Of a DNA stretch of 64,000 nt, positions 8,186 to 16,830 are shown piece after piece. The stretch's first letter is position 1; each line of letters starts with the position of its first letter. The position numbers were made by a program, and so were the translations under genes. The DNA comes from Fretibacter rubidus (lineage in GTDB: Bacteria; Pseudomonadota; Alphaproteobacteria; Caulobacterales; Maricaulaceae), in NCBI RefSeq assembly GCF_041429785.1, contig NZ_CP163423.1:2418001-2482000 (forward strand), given 5' to 3'. The notes below the pieces were generated by a model that saw nothing but the letters and a program-made list of their open reading frames with translations, was not told where the DNA came from and ran no database searches.

Positions 8186-9211
8186 CTATGCGTGTTGGCG
8201 CCAATAACGCGGTGTGACGCCGGCTTTACGTTTAAATGCCCGCGTAAAAATGGCGGGTTCAGAATAGCCAATTAAAGACGAAATGGTCGATAAGGGTAAA
8301 TCTGTATTCACCAGAAATTCACAGGCGACACTATGGCGGACGTCTTGAAAAACATTTTGGTAAGTCGTGCCCTCGACTTTCAGCCGCCTTTGTAACGCAG
8401 ATGGACTAATGCCGATGAATTTAGCCGTGCGTTCAAGGCTGGGTTTACCGTCATCTAATTCAGATTTTATGGCGTTACCAACAACAGACATAAAGCTATC
8501 GCCCTGCCCCTCATCGGCGCGGTCCAAATATTTATGCAGCAAGGCGTATAAACCAGGATCGGACGTTTTAAGCGGTATCGATAAATCCTTAGATAAAAGC
8601 TCAAGCGCGCTTTCAGATTGAGAATAATAAACAGGGCAATTAAAAATACGTTCGTGAATACGGTAATTCTCAGGTCGCATATGATTAAAATATAACGCCT
8701 CTGGTGCCCAAGACGCCGAGGTAACATTCCTGATGAGTTTTACAACTAATCCCAAAGCAAGCTCAGTATGTTGAATGGTTGGGACATTGGACATACCGAT
8801 TAGCTTTAACGTGCAGAGCGCAGTTTTATCGGTGACACTCAGAGACGGAACAGACCCCGTGTCATGTGTACGCAGATAGGTCACCAACTTATTGACCATA
8901 ACGTCCACGGTCGGAGCATGGCGGGCCAAATAGCCTAGAATTCCAAATTTCTCGAAACTCTGTCTTTGCGACATTAACAGACCAAAATTGCGCTCCCCCG
9001 TTCTTTCAGAAGCCAAATTTAAGGCCATGCGAAATCTGTCGACAGGGATTTTATTATCGGGAGCCTCGAGCATAAATGGGTCAATGCCAACCGTCTCAAA
9101 AATGCGGCTGGACTCCGCGCCAAGCTCCGCGGCCAAATCGCGAAAGCCTTCAAATGCACCTGCACGGATGGTTAAGCCACCGTGCCTTGCTGCTCTATTA
9201 GCGTGTATCAT
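8186..9211 (-). CDS. AraC-family transcriptional regulator (ArgR/OruR-like, arabinose-binding-type N-terminus)
   Basis: This 341-residue regulator has an N-terminal ligand-sensing domain of the AraC 'arabinose_bd' type (about residues 20-215, with SQRQSFEKFGILGYLARHAPTV). A C-terminal pair of helix-turn-helix motifs follows (about 235-340), with PSLERTAKFIGISPSALQRRL and the signature GYSEPAIFTRAFKRKAGVTP.YWR. It sits between the TonB receptor gene and the divergent DUF3604 cassette. Paired 21-bp-spaced boxes flank it on both sides, so it probably regulates both and perhaps itself. The inducer is unknown. It was not possible to tell activator from repressor from the sequence. Confidence 0.9.
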   Translation of the reverse strand: MIHANRAARHGGLTIRAGAFEGFRDLAAELGAESSRIFETVGIDPFMLEAPDNKIPVDRFRMALNLASERTGERNFGLLMSQRQSFEKFGILGYLARHAPTVDVMVNKLVTYLRTHDTGSVPSLSVTDKTALCTLKLIGMSNVPTIQHTELALGLVVKLIRNVTSASWAPEALYFNHMRPENYRIHERIFNCPVYYSQSESALELLSKDLSIPLKTSDPGLYALLHKYLDRADEGQGDSFMSVVGNAIKSELDDGKPSLERTAKFIGISPSALQRRLKVEGTTYQNVFQDVRHSVACEFLVNTDLPLSTISSLIGYSEPAIFTRAFKRKAGVTPRYWRQHA

Positions 9212-9253
9212 TTCCCGTCCTATTCTTAAAATTACCTTGAAGAAAACAGCTTA

Positions 9254-9282
9254 AAAGTCAATCGCACTTTATGAAAAGTCAA
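9254..9282 (+). promoter_or_regulatory. Putative AraC-family operator: AAAGTCAA direct repeats upstream of DUF3604 cassette
   Basis: AAAAGTCAAT occurs twice, at 9253-9262 and 9274-9283 (core AAAGTCAA at 9254-9261 and 9275-9282), again 21 bp apart. This is the inverse orientation of the boxes before the TonB receptor. The second copy overlaps the first in-frame ATG of the downstream gene (9271), which argues that this ATG lies in the promoter and is not the start codon. Confidence 0.6.
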
Positions 9283-9345
9283 TTATCTTTCCGCATCTAT
9301 GACACTGTGATTTATAGAATAGAGTATTTAAGTCGGGGAAACAGC

Positions 9346-11367
9346 GTGAATATATATGCGAAAGGTTCAAAACCTCGCCTTCATGACATAAGATTGCTGC
9401 GATTAGCCCTTCTTTGTGGGGCACTCTGCTTTTCAGCGTGTGGAAATTCATCCCAAGACACTCACCTTGAAGGCGCTCAATCTCAAGACGCCATCACGAA
9501 AGATGCGAACACAGGGACCGTATCCGCATCCGATGCGTCACTTTCGCAACGCACGATACTTGAAAAACCTGCCCATTATTCCCCCTATGTCGAGCAAAAC
9601 TTTCCTAATACTGTCTATTTCGGCGACACCCACCTGCATACATCCTATTCATTTGACGCGGGCATGGTGGGCGACCGTCTTGACCCTGAGCAGGCGTACC
9701 GCTTTGCTAAAGGCGAAGTTGTGACAGCCTCATTGGGGGCGAAAGCCAAACTCTCTCGTCCACTGGACTTCTTGGTCATTGCCGATCACGCGGAGTCGCT
9801 GGGCATTGCGCCCTTAATTGCCGAAAACAGCCCGATTGTTTTAAATGACCCCGAAGGCAAGCAATTATATGACTTGTCAAAAGGGGACGATCCCATCGCG
9901 GCCTATCGGCGTTTCGCGCAAATCAGAGCGACTACAGGCCGCCCGCCCCTGCATAATAATGCTGTGCGCCGCACAATGTGGGACCGCATTACAACGGCAG
10001 CAGAAAATCACAATCAACCAGGCCAATTTACGTCGCTAATGGGGTATGAATATACGTCATCGATGCAGACAAATAATCTTCATCGGGTTGTGGTGTTTCG
10101 CGATGGCAAAGATAAAGTGGGCTCAATTTTGCCGTTTTCAGCCGTCGAGAGCGCAGACCCCGAAGACCTTTGGGCTTTTTTAGAAAATTACGAGACGACA
10201 ACAGGCGGACGAGCGATGGCCATTCCGCATAATGGCAATTTGTCCAATGGGACTATGTTCGACGATATCGACATCAAAGGCGAACCTTTTGACACAGATT
10301 ACTCCGCCCGTCGTCAGCGCTGGGAACCCCTTTATGAGGTCACCCAAATCAAAGGCGACGGCGAAGCGCATCCAATATTATCACCGAATGACGAGTTTGC
10401 AGATTTCTGGACGTGGGATAAGGGCAACTTTGGCTTTGCCGAAAAGACCCCCGATATGCTCGCTGGGGAATATGCCAGAGAGGCCTTAAAACGTGGCTTG
10501 AAATTTGAAGAAGAACTCGGCGTTAATCCATTCAAATTCGGATTAATAGGGTCCACGGATTCCCACACCTCCCTCGCGACCGCAGAAGAAAACAATTTCT
10601 TTTCAAAGGCAACACCCGCAGAACCAGAGGGCACAGGGTTTCGTTATAACGGCGCTATCATTCAGAAATACCCCGGCAAAGATGTCGACGTCCGCGTCTA
10701 TAGCTACGAATCCGCCGCCGCAGGCCTGACCGCCGTCTGGGCCCAAGACAACACGCGCGAAGCTTTGTTTGATGCCATGGCCCGCAAGGAAGTTTACGCC
10801 ACCACCGGCACACGCCTTCAATTAAGAGTGTTTTCTGGATATGATTTTCTAGCCTCCGATGCTTTTGCACCGAACCTAGCTGAAATCGGTTATGCCAAAG
10901 GGTCGCCTATGGGCAGCGACCTTCCAGAAATAACATCTGGGTCAGCGCCGCAATTTTTAATCCAAGCATTACGCGACCCTGACGGCGCGAACCTTGACCG
11001 CATTCAAGTCATCAAAGGATGGCTTAATGAGGACGGCGACCTAAAAGAACAGGTTTATAATGTTGCATGGGCAGGCGACCGCACGCGAGATGACCAAGGT
11101 AAATTGCCCGCTATAAGTTCCACCGTAAAAGACGCGTCATATTTAAACACTGTCGGCGACGCTGAGTTGGCAACTGTCTGGACAGATCCTGATTTTAATG
11201 CATCCGAACGCGCATTTTATTATGTACGGGTGCTTGAAATTCCAACGCCAACATGGCTGGCCTATAATGCAGATTATTACGGCGACGGCGAACAGCTTAA
11301 ACCCGATGCCAAAAAACAACATCAAGAGCGCGCCTACAGCTCGCCCATTTGGTACACACCAAAATAG
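9346..11367 (+). CDS. DUF3604 lipoprotein (PHP-like metal-dependent hydrolase), copy 1
   Basis: I place the start at the GTG at 9346 because GGGGAA precedes it and because the alternative ATG at 9271 falls inside the regulator boxes. The product is about 673 residues and begins with a lipoprotein signal ending CFSAC. Metal-binding-like motifs follow the order expected for a PHP-type hydrolase: GDTHLHTSYSFDA, IADHAESLG, IPHNGNLSNG and GSTDSHT. DUF3604 proteins are large, mostly exported and of unestablished substrate. The tandem gene downstream is a clear paralogue, followed by PpiC-like and HupE/UreJ genes, a grouping I recognise from other marine Proteobacteria. A periplasmic hydrolase acting on the substrate imported by the neighbouring TonB receptor is an inference. 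Confidence 0.8.
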   Translation: MNIYAKGSKPRLHDIRLLRLALLCGALCFSACGNSSQDTHLEGAQSQDAITKDANTGTVSASDASLSQRTILEKPAHYSPYVEQNFPNTVYFGDTHLHTSYSFDAGMVGDRLDPEQAYRFAKGEVVTASLGAKAKLSRPLDFLVIADHAESLGIAPLIAENSPIVLNDPEGKQLYDLSKGDDPIAAYRRFAQIRATTGRPPLHNNAVRRTMWDRITTAAENHNQPGQFTSLMGYEYTSSMQTNNLHRVVVFRDGKDKVGSILPFSAVESADPEDLWAFLENYETTTGGRAMAIPHNGNLSNGTMFDDIDIKGEPFDTDYSARRQRWEPLYEVTQIKGDGEAHPILSPNDEFADFWTWDKGNFGFAEKTPDMLAGEYAREALKRGLKFEEELGVNPFKFGLIGSTDSHTSLATAEENNFFSKATPAEPEGTGFRYNGAIIQKYPGKDVDVRVYSYESAAAGLTAVWAQDNTREALFDAMARKEVYATTGTRLQLRVFSGYDFLASDAFAPNLAEIGYAKGSPMGSDLPEITSGSAPQFLIQALRDPDGANLDRIQVIKGWLNEDGDLKEQVYNVAWAGDRTRDDQGKLPAISSTVKDASYLNTVGDAELATVWTDPDFNASERAFYYVRVLEIPTPTWLAYNADYYGDGEQLKPDAKKQHQERAYSSPIWYTPK

Positions 11368-11375
11368 GACCACAT

Positions 11376-13310
11376 ATGCCTCTGACTTTTAAGACAATAG
11401 CCCTGCTAACTGTAGCAACGGCGATACTAGTGGCCTGTTCAGACACCGAGCTAAACCAAAGCACAACTGACAAGACGCCCCCAGTTGCAAAGACCGACGC
11501 CACAGCGACTGAAGTTGCGACAGTTCCAAGAACTGAGACGCGACAACTTCTATGGGGTGATACACATTTGCATACAACTAATTCCGCTGATGCGTTTGCC
11601 TTTGGCGCGCGGTTAACGCCCGAAGACGCCCTTCGTTTTGCACGCGGGCAACAGGTCATATCAACAACAGGAATTCCCGCCGTATTAGACCGCCCTTTAG
11701 ACTTTCTAATGATTGCGGATCACGGCGAAGGGCTAGGTATTTCGCGTCAAATCATGGAGGGCAATCCCGCGCTTATGACAGACCCAACCGTCGCGCGCTG
11801 GAGTGGCATGATGCAAGAAGGTGGTGATGCCTCTGCACAGGCGGCTATGGAATTAATTAGCCGTTTTGCCGCCGGGAAAATGCCTGAAGTTTTAAGAGAC
11901 CGCGCCGTTGTTGGCCCTATCTTTCGCTCTGTTTGGGAGGCGCACAACAAAACCGTCGATAGCTATAATGAGCCCGGGGCATTTACAGCATTCATTGGAT
12001 ATGAATATACCGCCCTTGATATTGGTGACAATTTACACCGCGTTGTGATGTTCAGAGACGGCGCCGATAAAGCCAATCAAGTCCTACCCTTCCCGGCAAC
12101 TGTTAGTATTAATCCCGAAGATTTGTGGAATGCGCTATCGGCCTATGAAACTAAAACAGGCGGACAGATACTCGCAATCCCGCATAATTCAAATCTGTCT
12201 AATGGGCAGATGTTTGCCTTTAGCGATATTGAAGGTAATCCAATAGACGCTGATTACGCGGCAAAATCCGCGCGGTGGGAGCCCGTGGTCGAGGTCACAC
12301 AAATTAAAGGCGACAGTGAGAGCCACCCGTTTTTATCCCCCAATGATGAATTTGCATCATATGGCGACGCAGGGTGGGAGCTAGGAAATTTAGATATGTC
12401 AGGCCGCAAAACGCCCGATATGTTTGCCGGCGAATATGTCCGCGAAGCCTTGAAACGGGGGCTAGAGCTTGAAAATAAAACCGGGATTAATCCGTTTAAA
12501 TACGGGCTTATTGGCTCGACAAACTCGCACACGGCGCTCGCGACAGGCGACGAAAGCAATTTTTTTGGTAAACATAGCGACGGTGAACCAAGCGCAGAGC
12601 GCGCGTCCAAAGGTGACGGCCTGTCCGAAGTATCGCGTATGGGCTGGCATTATCTAGCGGGCGGATACGCCGCCGTCTGGGCGAAGTCCAATACGCGCGA
12701 AGACATCTTTGATGCCATCATGGCCAAAGAAGTCTACGCCACAACTGGCCCTCGGATTGCCCTGCGTATGTTTGGCAGTTGGGAGTTTTCTGACACTGAC
12801 GCGCAGGCTTCAAACTTTGTTGATATTGGCTATGAAAAAGGCGTGCCCATGGGCGGCGATCTGTCAAACCCACAAGACAAAAACAAAGCTCCAACCTTCC
12901 TCATCAACGCCTTAAAAGACCCTATTGGCGCAAATTTAGACCGCGTCCAAGTCATCAAAGGATGGCGAGATAAGGACGGTGCGTTACAAGAAAAAATATA
13001 TGACGTCGCCTGGTCAGACGACCGAACATTTGACGCATCTGGTAAATTACCCGCTGTTGGAAACAGCGTTGATTTATCAAGTCCAAGTTTTGAGAACTCT
13101 ATCGGCGATGCAGAATTACGCACTGTTTGGACAGACCCCGACTTTGACCCCGATGTGCCTGCATTTTATTATACGCGAGCGATTGAGATTCCTACCCCAC
13201 GTTGGAATGCCTATGACGCCGTGCGTTACGGCGCAAAAATGCCAGAAGGCGCCGTCATGGTCACGCAAGAACGCGCCTATAGCTCGCCGATATGGTATCA
13301 CCCAAAATAA
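11376..13310 (+). CDS. DUF3604 lipoprotein, copy 2
   Basis: The ATG at 11376 lies 8 bp after the stop of copy 1 and has an AGGA just upstream. An earlier in-frame ATG at 11349 would overlap copy 1. The product is about 644 residues with a lipoprotein signal ending LVAC. It aligns along its length with copy 1 and shares GDTHLHT, IADHGEGLG, IPHNSNLSNG, the P.LSPNDEFA block and a near-identical C-terminal end (ERAYSSPIWY.PK). One candidate metal ligand differs: copy 1 has GSTDSHT where copy 2 has GSTNSHT. The pair probably arose by tandem duplication and has diverged in substrate or activity. Confidence 0.8.
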   Translation: MPLTFKTIALLTVATAILVACSDTELNQSTTDKTPPVAKTDATATEVATVPRTETRQLLWGDTHLHTTNSADAFAFGARLTPEDALRFARGQQVISTTGIPAVLDRPLDFLMIADHGEGLGISRQIMEGNPALMTDPTVARWSGMMQEGGDASAQAAMELISRFAAGKMPEVLRDRAVVGPIFRSVWEAHNKTVDSYNEPGAFTAFIGYEYTALDIGDNLHRVVMFRDGADKANQVLPFPATVSINPEDLWNALSAYETKTGGQILAIPHNSNLSNGQMFAFSDIEGNPIDADYAAKSARWEPVVEVTQIKGDSESHPFLSPNDEFASYGDAGWELGNLDMSGRKTPDMFAGEYVREALKRGLELENKTGINPFKYGLIGSTNSHTALATGDESNFFGKHSDGEPSAERASKGDGLSEVSRMGWHYLAGGYAAVWAKSNTREDIFDAIMAKEVYATTGPRIALRMFGSWEFSDTDAQASNFVDIGYEKGVPMGGDLSNPQDKNKAPTFLINALKDPIGANLDRVQVIKGWRDKDGALQEKIYDVAWSDDRTFDASGKLPAVGNSVDLSSPSFENSIGDAELRTVWTDPDFDPDVPAFYYTRAIEIPTPRWNAYDAVRYGAKMPEGAVMVTQERAYSSPIWYHPK

Positions 13311-13328
13311 TAAACTGAGTGCATTCAC

Positions 13329-14174
13329 ATGACGACCAAAACATTGAATAGCCCAAAATTTTCCTCATTTTGGCGACTTCCCCTCCTGCATTTCACTTTT
13401 CTTGGACTTTTGATATTTGCGTGGGACGCCATGCGCGAACAGGCACCGTCGGATGATAGCTATTCGATTGTCGTGACCGTTCCGCAAGTCGAACGCATGG
13501 TCGGGCTTTGGACAAAGACGTGGGGCCGTCCCCCGTCCGATCAAGAGTTGCAAGGCCTTGTGCGCGATCACATCAAAGAAGAAATTTATTACCGCGAAGC
13601 GCGCCGTTTGGGACTAGAACAAAATGACGTGGTGATACGTCGTCGTCTGCGTCAAAAAATGGAGTTTCTCTCCGCCGATATAATTGATGATGTCATCCCT
13701 GACGAGGCCACACTGCGGGCCTATTATAACGCTAATCAGCGAAAATACTCGCAAAGTGCGGTCTTTGACATTGATCATATATATTACAAAGCCAACCAAA
13801 AAAGCCGCGCCAAAACAGACCTTGTTACGCTTAGCCTATCTGGCCGTTCCGACAGCATGGGAGACAGCATTGCTTTACCCCCGACCTTAGACGATGCCGA
13901 TGAAAGACAAATCGCGCGCGTATTTGGATCGCAGTTCTGGACAGAAATCCAAAACTTGCCCGAAGGGATATGGCGAGGCCCGGTAGAGTCAGGTTTTGGC
14001 CTTCATCTTGTTAAAATAAATAAGACAGATGACGGTGGCCCACGCCCGTTTGATAGCGTGAAAGACGCCGTCGCCCGCGATTGGCAATCCGCTGAAAAGC
14101 TAAAAGCACAAAACAAAAGTTTTGAGACGCTGATGTCCAATTACAACATTGATATTGAAATGCCGTCTGAATAA
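13329..14174 (+). CDS. Membrane-anchored PpiC-type peptidyl-prolyl isomerase-like protein
   Basis: This 281-residue protein has one N-terminal membrane segment (about residues 17-37, LPLLHFTFLGLLIFAW). A SurA/PpiC-like N-terminal helical part follows (LQGLVRDHIKEEIYYREARRLGL), then a short parvulin-like domain (about 150-240) ending in PVESGFGLHLVKI, the usual closing strand of parvulins. The catalytic domain seems shortened and lacks an obvious complete active site, so it may work mainly as a periplasmic chaperone. It lies between the DUF3604 pair and the HupE gene and overlaps the latter, so it may help fold the exported DUF3604 proteins or the HupE-like protein. Confidence 0.75.
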   Translation: MTTKTLNSPKFSSFWRLPLLHFTFLGLLIFAWDAMREQAPSDDSYSIVVTVPQVERMVGLWTKTWGRPPSDQELQGLVRDHIKEEIYYREARRLGLEQNDVVIRRRLRQKMEFLSADIIDDVIPDEATLRAYYNANQRKYSQSAVFDIDHIYYKANQKSRAKTDLVTLSLSGRSDSMGDSIALPPTLDDADERQIARVFGSQFWTEIQNLPEGIWRGPVESGFGLHLVKINKTDDGGPRPFDSVKDAVARDWQSAEKLKAQNKSFETLMSNYNIDIEMPSE

Positions 14175-15169
14175 TGCGGGCGTTGTTTTTTGTAATCATC
14201 ATCGTTCTTTCCTGGTTTTCCAATGCAGCCATGGCGCATGAAATACGTCCCGGCTATTTAGAAGTGAACGAACACGTCGTCACCGCCTCTGATACGACTA
14301 CATTCTCCTATGATCTTGTCTGGAAAGCCCCTATCCGTATGGGCGTGCCACTGGCGGTATCACCAGAATTTCCGACTGATTGCGTTCTGTCCTCAAATGT
14401 TGAGCGTAAAAATAGCGGTAACGCCGTGATTAGCCGTTATGGCGTATCCTGCGACACGACGATTAGAGGCAGCGTGATTTCGTTCAACGGATTGGACGCC
14501 ACACTCACAGACGTTCTGGTGCGGTTTCAGCCCCATGCTGGCAAACAGCAAACTTTGCGCGCGACAGCCAGCACACCCTTTGTCACGCTTGCGGTCAAAC
14601 CATCCCGCTGGGATGTTGCTCAAACCTATTTTATTTTGGGCGTTGAGCATATCTGGTTTGGCTTTGATCATCTTTTATTTGTTCTAGGCTTGGTTTTATT
14701 AATCACAGGCGCACGGCGCATTATCGAGACCATCACCGCCTTCACCCTCGCCCATTCTGTGACTCTAATCGCAACGACCTTGGGCTGGGTCAGTTTACCT
14801 ATTGCGCCTGTAGAGGCTGTAATTGCCCTCTCTATAGTTTTTTTAGCGACAGAAATAATTGCTAAACACCCAAATGAAGACCGCTTTGCAGAACGCTACC
14901 CTTGGATTGTTGCTGCTGCATTTGGCCTTTTACACGGATTTGGCTTTGCCAGTGCGCTGTCAAATATAGGTATGCCAGAGCAAGATGTACCAACCGCGCT
15001 TCTGACATTTAATCTTGGTGTTGAATTTGGTCAGCTAGCCTTTGTTGCTGTTTTATTAATCGCTTTATTCGTCATTCAAAAAATGAAGATACGCCGCTTT
15101 ACAGAAATTGCAGCGAGCTATTACATCGGAGCCCTAGCTATGTTCTGGCTCATTCAACGCGTCATTTAA
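14174..15169 (+). CDS. HupE/UreJ-family membrane protein
   Basis: This 331-residue protein has a Sec signal (ends NAAMAHE), an exported N-terminal beta domain (about residues 20-145) and five or six transmembrane segments. The HupE/UreJ signature lies around HIWFGFDHLLFVLGL, with FTLAHSVTLI, LLHGFGFASAL and FNLGVEFGQ. Family members are linked to nickel or other metal uptake for hydrogenase and urease, but this long form with an exported domain is a distinct branch that often accompanies DUF3604 genes. The start overlaps the PpiC stop (TAATG). I infer that it supplies metal to, or senses products of, the DUF3604 enzymes. That role is untested. Confidence 0.8.
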   Translation: MRALFFVIIIVLSWFSNAAMAHEIRPGYLEVNEHVVTASDTTTFSYDLVWKAPIRMGVPLAVSPEFPTDCVLSSNVERKNSGNAVISRYGVSCDTTIRGSVISFNGLDATLTDVLVRFQPHAGKQQTLRATASTPFVTLAVKPSRWDVAQTYFILGVEHIWFGFDHLLFVLGLVLLITGARRIIETITAFTLAHSVTLIATTLGWVSLPIAPVEAVIALSIVFLATEIIAKHPNEDRFAERYPWIVAAAFGLLHGFGFASALSNIGMPEQDVPTALLTFNLGVEFGQLAFVAVLLIALFVIQKMKIRRFTEIAASYYIGALAMFWLIQRVI

Positions 15170-15243
15170 GAGAAATGTAAGTGGTGCGTTCAAATGATGC
15201 TGTCAAATTATACTGCGGCAGAAACGTCGCCTATTCACCGTTG

Positions 15244-16830
15244 CTATGTTCCAACTAGGGCAGCCAGAGCCGCCAATTTATCCGCATCTCCGGCTGGTTT
15301 ATCCCACCGTATACGATGGATGCGTGGAAACCGAAGGGCGTAACCGGATTTATGCCGCGGGCTTTCGTGGGCGCTATCAAAGGCGACTTCAAAAACGAGC
15401 TCTTTTTTGACCTCTTGAACAGGGCCAAAGCGTTGCAATTTATGGACTCTAATCCATTTATCGATGTCTTTCATTTCTTCATCTGTAAACCCGAAATAGG
15501 CTTTACCAATCGGCAGTAAACGCCCATCATCATGCCACAGGCCAAAGGTATAATCCGAGTAAAAGGATGACCGTTTACCGTGTCCGCGCTGCGCATACAT
15601 CAGAACGGCGTCGAGCAAAAATGGCTCTCGTTTCCATTTATACCATGCATGTTTTGGCCGCCCAGCAACATAGCTGGACGTCTTATCTTTTATCATAATG
15701 CCTTCTATAAGGCCGCCCGTTTGCGTCGCATCGTCTCGTAATTTTGAGAGGTCATCAGGGGTCTGAAAGTCTAGCACGTCGGATAAGGAAAATCGGTTTT
15801 CGTTTTGAGACGCAATGAGAGCTTCTAATTTTGCCCGACGTTGAGCAAGCGGCAGAACTTGTAGGTTTTCAGCACCATGCTGCAATATATCATAGGCCAT
15901 CATATGCGCCGGTAATTTGTTCATCAGCGCTTTGGTTGGGGCCTTCTTATTCAGCCGCTGTTGCAAATCATTAAACCGTCCGATTGTGCCGTCCACATGG
16001 ATCAGCAATTCCCCGTCCAAGACGCCGTGAAAATTAACGGCCTCTAGCAAGTCAGGGAAGCTTCGGGATATATCATCGCCTTTCCGCGAAAACAGTTTGG
16101 CCCCGTTTTCATTAGACGCGATTTGCACGCGGATACCATCATATTTCCATTCTGCCTGATGCGTCGTCGGACTAATGCGAGCGAAGTCTTTGTCTTCGAT
16201 AGGATGCGCCAGCATAACGGGGGAATAGGTCAAAACATCGGAAATATCGGGGATATCCCCTGCCCCGTCTATCCACGCAAATAGTGTCTGGTAAGGCGCC
16301 TCTATGCCGTGCCAAAGCGTCTCTATGACTTGAACATCGACATCGTTCATATTGGCAAGAGTGCGCTTTACCGAACGTGCAGACATACCAATACGCAGCC
16401 CACGCGTTCCAAGCTTTAGCAAAGCCCAACGTTGCGGCGGCGTCATATTATCCAGAAGCTCTGCGAGATAATCCTTAATCCCGTCTTTGTCGCGCGCGCG
16501 GAATTCTGTGATAACGTCGGACAAACTTGGTAGACGGTTAAGGCGTTTGGCATCATCATTTGGGCGCCAAGCCAGCGCAACCGTTTCTGATAATTCGCCC
16601 ACATAATCGCGGGATATGTCGAATAAAAACGGAGCCATTCGCTCTGCCATCATCGTCTTGGTCAGATTACGTTTGAACAGATCAAAACGGAGCGTGCCCG
16701 CAATGGCCGCCAAAGCCCAGCCGCGGTCTGGGTCTGGCGTTTCCAAAAGATATGTCGCGAGTATTGCCTCTTTGGCTTTGGTAGAATTTGTAAAATATAA
16801 ATCATCGAGTAATTGCGAGAAGCGCTCCAT
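15244..16830 (-). CDS. ATP-dependent DNA ligase (ligase-associated DNA damage response type)
   Basis: This 528-residue ligase seals DNA nicks using ATP. The adenylated lysine motif is visible as WKYDGIRVQ, followed by VLDGELLI, EGIMIKD and WYKWKRE (ligase motifs III to V). An OB-fold domain sits at the C-terminus and an alpha-helical DNA-binding domain occupies residues 1-200. Length and neighbours match the bacterial 'cisplatin damage response' ligase that travels with an MBL exonuclease, an Lhr-like helicase and PdeM. All four are present here. The start codon overlaps the exonuclease stop (TAATG), so these two are coupled. Confidence 0.92.
   Translation of the reverse strand: MERFSQLLDDLYFTNSTKAKEAILATYLLETPDPDRGWALAAIAGTLRFDLFKRNLTKTMMAERMAPFLFDISRDYVGELSETVALAWRPNDDAKRLNRLPSLSDVITEFRARDKDGIKDYLAELLDNMTPPQRWALLKLGTRGLRIGMSARSVKRTLANMNDVDVQVIETLWHGIEAPYQTLFAWIDGAGDIPDISDVLTYSPVMLAHPIEDKDFARISPTTHQAEWKYDGIRVQIASNENGAKLFSRKGDDISRSFPDLLEAVNFHGVLDGELLIHVDGTIGRFNDLQQRLNKKAPTKALMNKLPAHMMAYDILQHGAENLQVLPLAQRRAKLEALIASQNENRFSLSDVLDFQTPDDLSKLRDDATQTGGLIEGIMIKDKTSSYVAGRPKHAWYKWKREPFLLDAVLMYAQRGHGKRSSFYSDYTFGLWHDDGRLLPIGKAYFGFTDEEMKDIDKWIRVHKLQRFGPVQEVKKELVFEVAFDSAHESPRHKSGYALRFPRIHRIRWDKPAGDADKLAALAALVGT

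Noticed and set aside
9271-9345. ATG at 9271 as start of the first DUF3604 gene
   Set aside because: No RBS, overlaps an AraC box, and the GTG at 9346 gives a cleaner lipoprotein signal.
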